Below are positions 10,643 to 23,039 of a stretch of 64,000 nt of DNA, piece after piece. The stretch is from Onthophagus taurus (lineage: Eukaryota; Arthropoda; Insecta; Coleoptera; Scarabaeidae). The stretch lies in assembly GCF_036711975.1 (NCBI RefSeq), contig NC_091975.1:436501-500500 (forward strand), written 5' to 3'. Under the pieces are notes generated by a model. It ran no database searches. It was not told where the DNA came from and saw nothing but the letters and a program-made list of their open reading frames with translations. A program made the position numbers and the translations under genes. Positions within the stretch are counted from its first letter, which is position 1; each line of letters starts with the position of its first letter.

Positions 10643-11416
10643 AATTTGTATAATTTTGTTTTGTAATAATTTAAATAAAAAGATTTAAAGTTAAGAATTG
10701 ATTTTATTTTGTTTAAATAAATTTATTTATAATAAATAAATTTTTTTTACAATATTTGGCGCCATCTATGAATCATTTCCCAATATTGAGATGAAGAAAT
10801 TTACACATTTATCCATTTTGAATTAAAATGAATTAAAAAAAAACTTCTTTTATTACTAAAGTAAAAGCTACTTGCTTCTTTTAGCAAATAAAAGAAGTTT
10901 TTTTTAATCATTTTAATTCTTAATATTAATAAGTGTAAACAAAGTAACTTGTAGCTAATTTCGCATGGTTTTAAGATGTTTTCGTTCGACGCCATTTTGT
11001 CGATAAAGAATTATATCAGTGATATAGGTGTTTTTATAGAATAATTCTGATTATTTTGCATCTAATTGAAGTATTAATTAAACATTTTTTTTATAAGAGG
11101 GTGATTTTAACACGTGCACAATCTACTTTTATAAATTTTTGGGTTGTTAAACTAAGTGTGGTGTGTTAAGTTAGTTAACAAAAACAAGGTGGTCATAAAA
11201 TCGTTTCAAACTAAATTAAAAAGGAACAATTTGTAAACAATTAATTTTGAATTTTGAACAATGAACAAGGGAAAACACTATTCATTAATAAATTACCGAT
11301 TTAGCACTAAAAAAAGTTTATAAAAACTAGTGCATTTTAACATTTTAAAGTTGACAATTTAAAACGACCAACTTCGCTCCATTAAATGTAACTGACCTAC
11401 CACAGCATCTATAAAC

Positions 11417-14400
11417 ATGTCCGTTTCGATAGTTTTCATCTTAATTTTAAGTATAAATTCCTTAGAAACCCCTTTTAGACTTTTCTATTAATTCTAAAAC
11501 GTTTCTTTTAGATATATCATGGTCCCTTAGTAACCCTAAAGCCACGAATTACGTCCAACCACTAACCACAACCCAATGTGAAGAATACCAAAAAGAATGT
11601 GTGGAAAATTGCTCCACAACTGAAAATTGTACCGCTCCAGAAGATGGGAAAAGAAATCACTGTTATGTGTTATGGGAAATGAATGCTAATAATACTCCGA
11701 ATGTACATATGAAAGGATGTTTTTTAAATAATGAGCAATGTTTCGATCAGGAAAGATGTGTTTCAAAAGAACATTCAAAAATGTTGTATTGTTGTTGTGA
11801 AGGGGATTATTGTAATAAGGAGTTCTTTTGGGAGCCTTCTCCAACAACAACAACACCAGTCGCAGGTTAGGTTTTTATAAGTTATTTATCTTTAATAACT
11901 AAAGGGTAAATTTTTTTATTTTTAGTACTCGAAACACAAAAACCGGAACCTTCGAACATAATTTTAATAGCAATTGTGATTACTACCGTTTTATTATTCA
12001 TTATTTGTGGTACAACCTTTTATGTTTATTATTATAAACGTAATCGCCGTTCATTTAACGAGGTAAGTTAAATATAAATCTTTTAAATTATAGCATTAAA
12101 ATAGTTTGAGTAAAAAATTATTTCTTTTGTTGCTTTCTAGTGGAGAGTAAGTAAAATATTTTTAAAATCCTTTTTTTTGTTTAATTATTAAATTTAAAAA
12201 AATTGTGGTTAGGTTCCGAGTGAAGATCCTGGCATATTTCCTTCCGATACAAGTTATCAAGGTCTTTTACCCGTGCAATTGGTTGAAATCAAAGCGAGGG
12301 GTCGATTTGGCGCCGTTTGGAAAGGTAAAAATAAATCGGACGAAGTTGCTGTTAAGATATTTCCTGCTCAGGTAAAAATTATTTGACTTATTTTAATTAA
12401 TTTATTATTATTATTTTTTTTTTAGGATAAACAGTCATGGTCTACAGAACAGGAAATTTTTAAACTTGCCCAAATGGATCATTCAAACATTTTACACTTT
12501 ATTGCAGCTGAAAAAAGGGGTTCTGATCATATGCAAGTCGAGTTTTGGTTAATAACTGCTTATCACGAAAGAGGCTCCCTTTGTGATTTCTTAAAAGCGC
12601 ATACACTAACATGGACAGAACTTTGTCGTGTCGTTGAAACAATGGCAAGAGGTTTAATGCATTTACACGAAGAACTTCCCTCCAAAGGACCCCATAAAGG
12701 AAAGCCATCGGTAGCTCATCGCGACTTTAAAAGCAAAAATGTTCTTCTCAAAAACGATCTGACCGCTTGTATAGCGGACTTTGGTTTGGCTCTTGTTTTT
12801 GAATCGGGAAAATCGTGTGGGGATACTCACGGTCAAGTGGGAACCCGACGTTATATGGCACCGGAAGTGCTCGAAGGGGCTATAAGTTTCACACCGGATG
12901 CGTTTTTAAGAATTGATATGTATGCATGCGGTTTGGTTTTATGGGAATTAGTATCTAGGTGCACCGCTCAAGATGCCCCAGTAGCTGAATATCGATTACC
13001 ATTTGAAGAGGAAGTGGGGCAACATCCTACGTTGGAGGACATGCAAGAAAGCGTTGTTCAAAGAAAAGTTCGACCTGTTATTAAGAATACTTGGAGAAAT
13101 CATAATGTAAGAGAGTTTTTTTTTAAATCGATGAGAAATCACTCAAGTAAGCCGTTACAAATAAAGAAAAAGTGTAAAACCCCGAAAAATCACTTTAAAG
13201 TGTTGACGTGACGTCACTTTTTGTGACGTCATCGAACCATATACATTTTTTTACATGTATTTTTGCAGCACATTTGGTTAAAGCGCATATATTCGGGAGA
13301 AATACGGTTGTTTCTTAGGTTTTTGACTTAGGTTGAATACAATTAAAACTAAAATTAAATTGGAATAACCTAAACGTTTGACATTTGAGTTGATTTGCAG
13401 TGCTACCAAATCATTTTATTTTTTTAATTTCCCATCAGTTCGATATTTAATGTTTAATTAAAATTATTTAATTTTAGTTAATTATTTTATTACGAATTTT
13501 ACACAATTACGTTTTTATAACTTATTAATACAATTATATTTAAGATAAAATGATAAATAAGGGGAATTAAAAAAAAAATGTTGGTACCAATGAAATTTTT
13601 GACATTAATAACTGTCATAGTTATTAAGAATACTTGGAGAAATCATAATGTAAGAAAATTGACAATTTTTTTTTTTAAATCGATGAGAAATCGCTCAAGT
13701 AAGCCGTTACAAATAAAGAAAAAGTGCAAAACTCCGAAAAATCACTTTAAAGTTTTGACGTGACGTCACTTTTTGTGACGTCAGCGAACCATATACATTT
13801 TTTTACATGTATTTTTGCAGCACATTTGGTTAAAGCGCATATATTCGGGAGAAATACGGTTGTTTCTTAGGTTTTTGACTTAGGTTGATTACAATTAAAA
13901 CTAAAATTAAATTGGAATAACCTAAACGTTTGACATTTGAGTTGATTTGCAGTGCTACCAAATCATTTTATTTTTTTAATTTCCCATCAGTTCGATATTT
14001 AATATTTAATTAAAATTATTTAATTTTAGTTAATTATTTTATTACGAATTTTACACAATTACGTTTTTATAACTTATTAATACAATTATATTTAAGATAA
14101 AATTATAAATAAGGGGAATTAAAAAAAAAATGTTGGTACCAATGAAATTTTTGACATTAATAACTGTCATAGTTATTAAGAATACTTGGAGAAATCATAA
14201 TGTAAGAGAGTTTTTTTTTAAATCGATGAGAAATCACTCAAGTAAGCCGTTACAAATAAAGAAAAAGTGCAAAACTCCGAAAAATCACTTTAAAGTTTTG
14301 ACGTGACATCACTTTTTGTGACGTCATCGAACCATATACATTTTTTTACATGTATTTTTGCAACACATTTGGTTAAAGCGCATATATTCGGGAGAAATAC

Positions 14401-17400
14401 GGTTGTTTCTTAGGTTTTTGACTTAGGTTGAATACAATTAAAACTAAAATTAAATTGGAATAACCTAAACGTTTGACATTTGAGTTGATTTGCAGTGCTA
14501 CCAAATCATTTTATTTTTTTAATTTCCCATCAGTTCGATATTTAATATTTAATTAAAATTATTTAATTTTAGTTAATTATTTTATTACGAATTTTACACA
14601 ATTACGTTTTTATAACTTATTAATACAATTATATTTAAGATAAAATGATAAATAAGGGGAATTAAAAAAAAAGTTGGTACCAATGAAATTTTTGACATTA
14701 ATAACTGTCATAGTTATTGAGAATACTTGGAGAAATCATAATGTAAGAAAATTGACAATTTTTTTTTTAAATCGATGAGAAATCACTCAAGTAAGCCGTT
14801 ACAAATAAAGAAAAAGTGTAAAACTCCGAAAAATCACTTTAAAGTTTTGACGTTACGTCACTTTTTGTGACGTCATCGACCATGCTAACCATATACATTT
14901 TTTTACATGTATTTTTGCAGCACATTTGGTTAAAGCGCATATATTCGGGAGAAATACGGTTGTTTCTTAGGTTTTTGACTTAGGTTGAATACAATTAAAA
15001 CTAAAATTAAATTGGAATAACCTAAACGTTTGACATTTGAGTTGATTTGCAGTGCTACCAAATCATTTTATTTTTTTAATTTCCCATCAGTTCGATATTT
15101 AATATTTAATTAAAATTATTTAATTTTAGTTAATTATTTTATTACGAATTTTACACAATTACGTTTTTATAACTTATTAATACAATTATATTTAAGATAA
15201 AATTATAAATAAGGGGAATTAAAAAAAAATTTTTTGGTACCAATGAAATTTTTGACATTAATAACTGTCATAGTTATTAAGAATACTTGGAGAAATCATA
15301 ATGTAAGAGAGTTTTTTTTTAATCGATGAGAAATCACTCAAGTAAGCCGTTACAAATAAAGAAAAAGTGTAAAACTCCGAAAAATCACTTTAAAGTTTTG
15401 ACGTGACGTCACTTTTTGTGACGTCATCGAACCATATACATTTTTTTACATGTATTTTTGCAGCACATTTGGTTAAAGCGCATATATTCGGGAGAAATAC
15501 GGTTGTTTCTTAGGTTTTTGACTTAGGTTGAATACAATTAAAACTAAAATTAAATTGGAATAACCTAAACGTTTGACATTTGAGTTGATTTGCAGTGCTA
15601 CCAAATCATTTTATTTTTTTAATTTCCCATCAGTTCGATATTTAATATTTAATTAAAATTATTTAATTTTGGTTAATTATTTTATTACGAATTTTACACA
15701 ATTACGTTTTTATAACTTATTAATACAATTATATTTAAGATAAAATTATAAATAAGGGGAATTAAAAAAAAAATGTTGGTACCAATGAAATTTTTGACAT
15801 TAATAACTGTCATAGTTATTAAGAATACTTGGAGAAATCATAATGTAAGAAAATTGACAATTTTTTTTTTTAAATCGATGAGAAATCACTCAAGTAAGCC
15901 GTTACAAATAAAGAAAAAGTGTAAAACTCCGAAAAATCACTTTAAAGTTTTGACGTGACGTCACTTTTTGTGACGTCATCGAACCATATACATTTTTTTA
16001 CATGTATTTTTGCAGCACATTTGGTTAAAGCGCATATATTCGGGAGAAATACGGTTGTTTCTTAGGTTTTTGACTTAGGTTGAATACAATTAAAACTAAA
16101 ATTAAATTGGAATAACCTAAACGTTTGACATTTGAGTTGATTTGCAGTGCTACCAAATCATTTTATTTTTTTAATTTCCCATCAGTTCGATATTTAATAT
16201 TTAATTAAAATTATTTAATTTTGGTTAATTATTTTATTACGAATTTTACACAATTACGTTTTTATAACTTATTAATACAATTATATTTAAGATAAAATTA
16301 TAAATAAGGGGAATTAAAAAAAAAATGTTGGTACCAATGAAATTTTTGACATTAATAACTGTCATAGTTATTAAGAATACTTGGAGAAATCATAATGTAA
16401 GAAAATTGACAATTTTTTTTTTTAAATCGATGAGAAATCACTCAAGTAAGCCGTTACAAATAAAGAAAAAGTGTAAAACTCCGAAAAATCACTTTAAAGT
16501 TTTGACGTGACGTCACTTTTTGTGACGTCATCGAACCATATACATTTTTTTACATGTATTTTGCAGCACATTTGGTTAAAGCGCATATATTCGGGAGAAA
16601 TACGGTTGTTTCTTAGGTTTTTGACTTAGGTTGAATACAATTAAAACTAAAATTAAATTGGAATAACCTAAACGTTTGACATTTGAGTTGATTTGCAGTG
16701 CTACCAAATCATTTTATTTTTTTAATTTCCCATCAGTTCGATATTTAATATTTAATTAAAATTATTTAATTTTAGTTAATTATTTTATTACGAATTTTAC
16801 ACAATTACGTTTTTATAACTTATTAATACAATTATATTTAAGATAAAATGATAAATAAGGGGAATTAAAAAAAAAGTTGGTACCAATGAAATTTTTGACA
16901 TTAATAACTGTCATAGTTATTAAGAATACTTGGAGAAATCATAATGTAAGAAAATTGACAATTTTTTTTTTTTAAATCGATGAGAAATCACTCAAGTAAG
17001 CCGTTACAAATAAAGAAAAAGTGTAAAACTCCGAAAAATCACTTTAAAGTTTTGACGTGACGTCACTTTTTGTGACGTCATCGAACCATATACATTTTTT
17101 TACATGTATTTTTGCAACACATTTGGTTAAAGCGCATATATTCGGGAGAAATACGGTTGTTTCTTAGGTTTTTGACTTAGGTTGAATACAATTAAAACTA
17201 AAATTAAATTGGAATAACCTAAACGTTTGACATTTGAGTTGATTTGCAGTGCTACCAAATCATTTTATTTTTTTAATTTCCCATCAGTTCGATATTTAAT
17301 ATTTAATTAAAATTATTTAATTTTAGTTAATTATTTTATTACGAATTTTACACAATTACGTTTTTATAACTTATTAATACAATTATATTTAAGATAAAAT

Positions 17401-19335
17401 GATAAATAAGGGGAATTAAAAAAAAAGTTGGTACCAATGAAATTTTTGACATTAATAACTGTCATAGTTATTAAGAATACTTGGAGAAATCATAATGTAA
17501 GAAAATTGACAATTTTTTTTTTTTAAATCGATGAGAAATCACTCAAGTAAGCCGTTACAAATAAAGAAAAAGTGTAAAACTCCGAAAAATCACTTTAAAG
17601 TTTTGACGTGACGTCACTTTTTGTGACGTCATCGAACCATATACATTTTTTTACATGTATTTTTGCAACACATTTGGTTAAAGCGCATATATTCGGGAGA
17701 AATACGGTTGTTTCTTAGGTTTTTGACTTAGGTTGAATACAATTAAAACTAAAATTAAATTGGAATAACCTAAACGTTTGACATTTGAGTTGATTTGCAG
17801 TGCTACCAAATCATTTTATTTTTTTAATTTCCCATCAGTTCGATATTTAATATTTAATTAAAATTATTTAATTTTAGTTAATTATTTTATTACGAATTTT
17901 ACACAATTACGTTTTTATAACTTATTAATACAATTATATTTAAGATAAAATGATAAATAAGGGGAATTAAAAAAAAAGTTGGTACCAATGAAATTTTTGA
18001 CATTAATAACTGTCATAGTTATTAAGAATACTTGGAGAAATCATAATGTAAGAAAATTGACAATTTTTTTTTTTTAAATCGATGAGAAATCACTCAAGTA
18101 AGCCGTTACAAATAAAGAAAAAGTGTAAAACTCCGAAAAATCACTTTAAAGTTTTGACGTGACGTCACTTTTTGTGACGTCATCGAACCATATACATTTT
18201 TTTACATGTATTTTTGCAACACATTTGGTTAAAGCGCATATATTCGGGAGAAATACGGTTGTTTCTTAGGTTTTTGACTTAGGTTGAATACAATTAAAAC
18301 TAAAATTAAATTGGAATAACCTAAACGTTTGACATTTGAGTTGATTTGCAGTGCTACCAAATCATTTTATTTTTTTAATTTCCCATCAGTTCGATATTTA
18401 ATATTTAATTAAAATTATTTAATTTTAGTTAATTATTTTATTACGAATTTTACACAATTACGTTTTTATAACTTATTAATACAATTATATTTAAGATAAA
18501 ATTATAAATAAGGGGAATTAAAAAAAAAATTTTTTGGTACCAATGAAATTTTTGACATTAATAACTGTCATAGTTATTAAGAATACTTGGAGAAATCATA
18601 ATGTAAGAGAGTTTTTTTTTAATCGATGAGAAATCACTCAAGTAAGCCGTTACAAATAAAGAAAAAGTGTAAAACTCCGAAAAATCACTTTAAAGTTTTG
18701 ACGTGACGTCACTTTTTGTGACGTCATCGAACCATATACATTTTTTTACATGTATTTTTGCAACACATTTGGTTAAAGCGCATATATTCGGGAGAAATAC
18801 GGTTGTTTCTTAGGTTTTTGACTTAGGTTGAATACAATTAAAACTAAAATTAAATTGGAATAACCTAAACGTTTGACATTTGAGTTGATTTGCAGTGCTA
18901 CCAAATCATTTTATTTTTTTAATTTCCCATCAGTTCGATATTTAATGTTTAATTAAAATTATTTAATTTTAGTTAATTATTTTATTACGAATTTTACACA
19001 ATTACGTTTTTATAACTTATTAATACAATTATATTTAAGATAAAATGATAAATAAGGGGAATTAAAAAAAAAGTTGGTACCAATGAAATTTTTGACATTA
19101 ATAACTGTCATATTTACAATTAAATAAATAATTATAACCTAAAAATTTATTTTAGGGTTTATCAGCATTATGTGATACGATGGAGGAATGTTGGGATCAT
19201 GACGCTGAGGCAAGATTATCAGCTTCTTGTGTAATGGAAAGGGTAATGTTGCAAAGTAAATATCAAAATTGTACTTTATCGTTGAGGATAGAAAACGAGG
19301 CGTTATTGGGAACGGGAAAAGAAAGTAGTATGTGA
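11417..19335 (+). CDS. put: Type II activin/BMP receptor serine-threonine kinase (punt)
   Basis: Seven exons: 11417-11450, 11512-11865, 11926-12062, a 6-bp exon at 12141-12146, 12213-12371, 12426-13106 and 19156-19335, giving 516 aa. Order: signal peptide; cysteine-rich three-finger ligand domain (about 25-115); Thr-rich stalk; transmembrane helix ([19 protein letters not shown], ~140-162); kinase. Kinase marks are [11 protein letters not shown] (glycine loop), VAVKIF (Lys), AHRDFKSKN (catalytic loop), DFGLA and MAPEVLEG. The last exon encodes [19 protein letters not shown], diagnostic of ActRII, and the short tail separates it from BMPR2/wishful thinking. It phosphorylates type I receptors when ligand assembles the complex at the cell surface. 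The penultimate intron is 6 kb, almost entirely a tandem array seeded by the exon end. The 6-bp exon (Trp-Arg) is inferred from flanking splice sites; skipping it also keeps the frame. Confidence 0.92.
13077..19112 (+). repeat. 11-unit tandem array (~549 bp) in the punt intron
   Basis: Units begin at 13077, 13620, 14172, 14713, 15273, 15815, 16367, 16916, 17467, 18018 and 18573 and are 541-560 bp long, nearly identical. The first unit begins inside the coding exon: GTTATTAAGAATACTTGG followed by AGAAATCATAATGTAAG, the last 30 exon bases plus the 5' splice donor, is repeated in every unit. Each unit normally carries two copies of the CRE palindrome TGACGTCA separated by TTTTTG, acceptor-like TTTTTGCAG, and a short open frame starting MLVPMKFL in some copies. 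Two unit variants alternate (donor followed by GAGAG or by AAAATTGAC). The array ends 44 bp before the last exon. Confidence 0.95.
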
Positions 19336-20905
19336 ACGATTTTATAAAAAATTATGAAACAGTAACAAGAAAAAGTGAGATGTGAGTGTACAGTGTACCT
19401 GAAAAAAGCCCCCAAGTACCTGGCACTAAGAGACAACAGTTAAAAATAAAAAAAAACTATGTTAACGAAGTACTCTGAAATACAAAAAATAGACTCCGTC
19501 TTTCAGTATTTTTTAACTCCCAAACTAAAATGTAAAAAAAAGTACAAATTAACTTGGTAAGGTTATTTTTTGTGCCATAATAATTTTTTTTTGTGTAATG
19601 TTTTATATTTGGACTAATTTTGTAAATTATAACAAAAAAATCTTTTTGTTGTGTTAAATTTTCGGGGGAGAGAAAATAATGAAAATGGAATGATATTATT
19701 AGTTGTTAACATTGATGTTGTATTTAAAAAGGAGCCTTTTTAACCTTTTTTTAGGTTATGTTGATCAATGTTAAGAATAACCTAAAAATTAAGAAGTTGT
19801 AAATATTTTATTTTTAAAAAATTAATCAAAAAATGTTCTTTAGTTTATTGTTAATAATTATTAGCTTTTTCACCTTTTCCATTATCATCAAACATAAAAA
19901 ATCAATAGAAATAATAAAGTAAATGAGTTTTCCTAACCAAACTACCTCTTCTTATTTTTTTTTATTTAATTTTTATATGTATGTACGCAAGGGTGCTAAA
20001 TATGTAAATAATATAATTATTGTCTTTGCCCAATATAAAGTTTTTTTGGTTATTCTAAGTACATATCAAAAAAAAAACGTAGACTAATTTAATTTAGTTA
20101 TTAATTGTAATTTATATTTTATAAAAATTAAAAAGAAAATACAACTTGGTGCCAAAATACAGTCAATCAATCAATACGTAAATAAAAGTGAAAATTACTT
20201 AAAAGTAAGTGCAATAGTCATTCCGAAAATTTGTCTTCAATATATTTTGTACACTTTTCAAACTGAATAATCCTATTTTTGTTTGTTTATTGCTAATTTA
20301 ATTAGAAGTATGTATAGATTTTATAGGTTAGATGTAAACCCCTGTGTATCTAAATAAAGTTGATTATTTAAATTAAAATATTAATTAATTCCTCAATTTT
20401 TTTAATTTAGTTTTTAATATTTCATGATATTACCTTTAATCTCACAATTTGATTACAAAAATAATATAATAATTAATAATAAATAAAATCAAAGCATTTA
20501 CAACTAGAATTGTAGGTTACTATAATTTCTTTATTAGTTCCATCTATTCGCCGCTAGATGGCACTAAGAAATTACTTTAATTACAGTTCCCTAGATTTAC
20601 AAAGTACCGCGGTTTGCCGCCATTTTGGCTCGAAAGTCAAGCGGGAAATTTAAAACTCTGTCATTCCATTGTGTTTGAGGTTGTTTGAAATGTTTTAAAT
20701 AGTTTGAACACTTAAAATTACTTAAATTTCGAGGAAAATGTTTACTAATATTTAGATCAACCATAAAATTAATTTAATAAATTTTCTTGTCGTTTGAGGT
20801 TATGTTATCAAATTAAAGAATAAAAAAAAAATAATTTATTATTAAATTTATTACTAAAATAAACACATAAATAATATAATTCTTGTATAAATAATCCTAG
20901 TTAAT
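19336..20905. other. Convergent 3' flanks of punt and the TOG gene
   Basis: The punt 3' UTR probably runs to an AATAATAAAG near 19909 or an AAATAAAG near 20350. The remainder is AT-rich. GC-richer sequence at 20540-20660 contains a near-palindrome (CCATCTATTCGCCGCTAGATGG) whose halves resemble an insect CTCF core. No coding potential was found. Confidence 0.45.
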
Positions 20906-22663
20906 TTAGTGACTTTTAGATATAGCTTTTAAGATTTTTTTCATTTTCGATAAATCATCACGTTCTATGTATTTTTTCAAATACATATCAAAATATTTTT
21001 CCTTACTCAACACTTTATATAATCTCTCCCCGTATTTTCTAAACACACAAAAATAAATAAAGTACCAATTAAGTATATATTTCAAAAAATACCTTGTATC
21101 TGGATTTTTATCTTCTAAAAACTTAACTAGATTAGAAAATATCCTTTTTCTAGTCGCTTCATTACCACTCGGATTTAAAATAACACCGGGACCAGCGATA
21201 ACAATCGCACAAATTAATAATCTAACGGTAGCAGAACGAACCAAATTATTTTTATGAGTGGGGCCTTTTAATAATAAAGCTTTAATTGCTTGACACGTTG
21301 AAATATGAGTTACCATACAATCCAATGCCAAGTTCGCATCTTTCCTTATAAATTTATTAGCATCAGCAGTTTTTGATAATAACAAATCAACAATATCATT
21401 AAATTCAGGACCACGAGTATCTTTCATCGATTCAAATAAATGTCCAGCAGCTTGACAAGCCGTTCTACAAACATGCGAGCGCGGATTCTTCAATAATTGT
21501 AATAATCTTTGATTTATTGAAGTCATATATTGCATCATTGTCGATGAATCAGTCGCTTTACATAATTCCGTTATTTCAGCGAGACCTCTAAGAGCGATGT
21601 TCCTTAAATATTAGAAATTTTAAAAATATTAATTAAATAACATAATTAATTACCATTCGGTGTCTTGTAACTTTGTAATTGACGTGTTTATGGTTGTTTC
21701 GAATGATGTATTTGTATCATCAAAACAAATCATTGAATTATTTTCAGTCGGGACTAAAATTAAACTCATTTCATCAATCCTTAACATATCCTTACTAAAC
21801 GTTTTTGGTGGATTTGGGGTATCTATTGTTTTGTTATTATTTTGTCGCTTAATTAAAGGTACTCTTGCATTTAAATTATTTCGTTCGTTTCTACAAGAAA
21901 TATCTGATTCGCTTTGATCGATGTAGGGTATTTTAATTTTTCCTTTCGGTTTTATGGGACTACTTGAACGTCCTCTGCGTATCGGTGATAATAAATTACT
22001 TGTTTTTTTCACTTCCGGTAATAAATTTTTATTTTGACTCGATAATGTTGGCATCATGAAACTTTTATCACCATCACTGTTAATAGTTGTTGATCGTTCA
22101 CTATTTTTAATCATAAATTTTGAATTTTCAACGAACGAATGGCTTTTTATAAATTGTTTTGGTGTATATTTCGAATTGTTTTTGGGTTTTCTTAAAAAAG
22201 TTTCTATTAAAGATGGGTTTTTACTCGTTTCTGTTTCTGTTAAGTTTAATTCTAACGGTTCGACTCGATAATTGATTGCATTAAATTTTTTAAATTCATC
22301 GTTTGTGTATTCAGTTTCGTATGTTTCATCGTCTAAATCATTATCATCGTCATCATCATCATCTTGATAAGTTTGACTCGATAAACTATCTGGAGATATA
22401 TTCTTCGTTTCAAATCGTGCCAACTCAATTATCGTTTTACTTGTTTGTGTGCTTGAATCTCTAATTTCTTCCAGCTTAAAATTTTTATATAACATATCAT
22501 TTTTATCTGAACGATTAAATATTGTAAAAAAAGTTGATTTTTTTTCATTTTTAGATTCCTTTTTATTACTAGTCATACTCATTTTGCGATTTCCATCCGT
22601 TATACTCACTGGATGCGTTAACGTACTAATTATATCTTTTATATCTTTTTTTGATTCATCCAT
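20906..22663 (-). CDS. TOG-domain protein of the TOGARAM (FAM179/Crescerin) type
   Basis: Three exons: 22663-21654, 21602-21093 and 21038-20906, giving 550 aa; the second intron is only 54 bp and lacks a stop, so an unspliced reading would insert 18 residues. Residues 1-336 are disordered, with an acidic run (DDDDDDD), an SSSPIKPKGK basic patch and TFSKD. Residues ~337-550 form a HEAT-type TOG domain: NIALRGLAEITELC, LLQLLKNPRSHVCRTACQ, ADANKFIRKDANLALDCMV, NLVRSATVRLL, then TRKYGERLYKVL. The FIRKDANLAL and YGERLY patterns match the C-terminal TOG domain of TOGARAM, which binds tubulin and regulates axonemal microtubules at cilia. Vertebrate members are much longer with several TOG domains; this start may be real or more exons may lie upstream. 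Confidence 0.75.
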
Positions 22664-22754
22664 ATATTTCCATTTAATCTAAATTTTTGACAGATACATC
22701 ACAAAAAATAATTGTCAAAATATCATATTTCATTTGACACATCATAACCTAGAT

Positions 22755-22975
22755 CTGCGGTCGGCAACCTGCTGCTCTTTTGATGCAAACTTGCGGCTGG
22801 TAGAGCATCTGGTAAAAAAAGAGAAGAACTGAAGAAGAACCTCGAGAATTCAACCAGAGAAAAGCGCGCAACACAAGTGGACATCATATTCGGCGCATGA
22901 AATAGTCTTCCAGAATGCTACAGTGAGGTGAAGAAGTTGGCATATGGAGTGTTGACTCAAATCTAATCTACTCTA
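22755..22975. mobile_element. Possible hAT-type terminal remnant
   Basis: GCGGTCGGCAACCTGCTGC, followed by TTGCGGCTGG, resembles the CAGNGGTCGGCAAC...GCGGCTC termini of many hAT elements. No second terminus or 8-bp duplication was identified, and the following ~150 bp have no recognised coding content. It borders the satellite array. Confidence 0.35.
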
Positions 22976-23039
22976 AAGTTAGAAGTCAATTAACAAATTA
23001 AAATTTAGAATTGTGCTTGAAACTTAACCCTTTGTGTCC

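Larger units (their letters stand above)
9090..11875. repeat. Direct tandem duplication, ~1.39 kb, two near-identical copies
   Basis: Copy 1 is about 9090-10484 and copy 2 about 10485-11875. Each holds the Erlectin 3' end and UTR, a palindromic hairpin, the punt upstream region, its signal-peptide exon and its ligand-binding exon. The join near 10483-10500 lies in a short T-rich microhomology (TTTTTATATTTATTAG). By eye the noncoding parts differ at about four places, while the 354-bp receptor exon differs at six. A recent duplication or an uncollapsed haplotype in the assembly are both possible. Confidence 0.85.

Noticed and set aside
13578-16510. Repeated 61-codon open frames ([10 protein letters not shown]...) in the punt array
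   Set aside because: They contain the duplicated exon end plus repeat sequence, are broken in several units and have no independent gene context; treated as by-products of the array.
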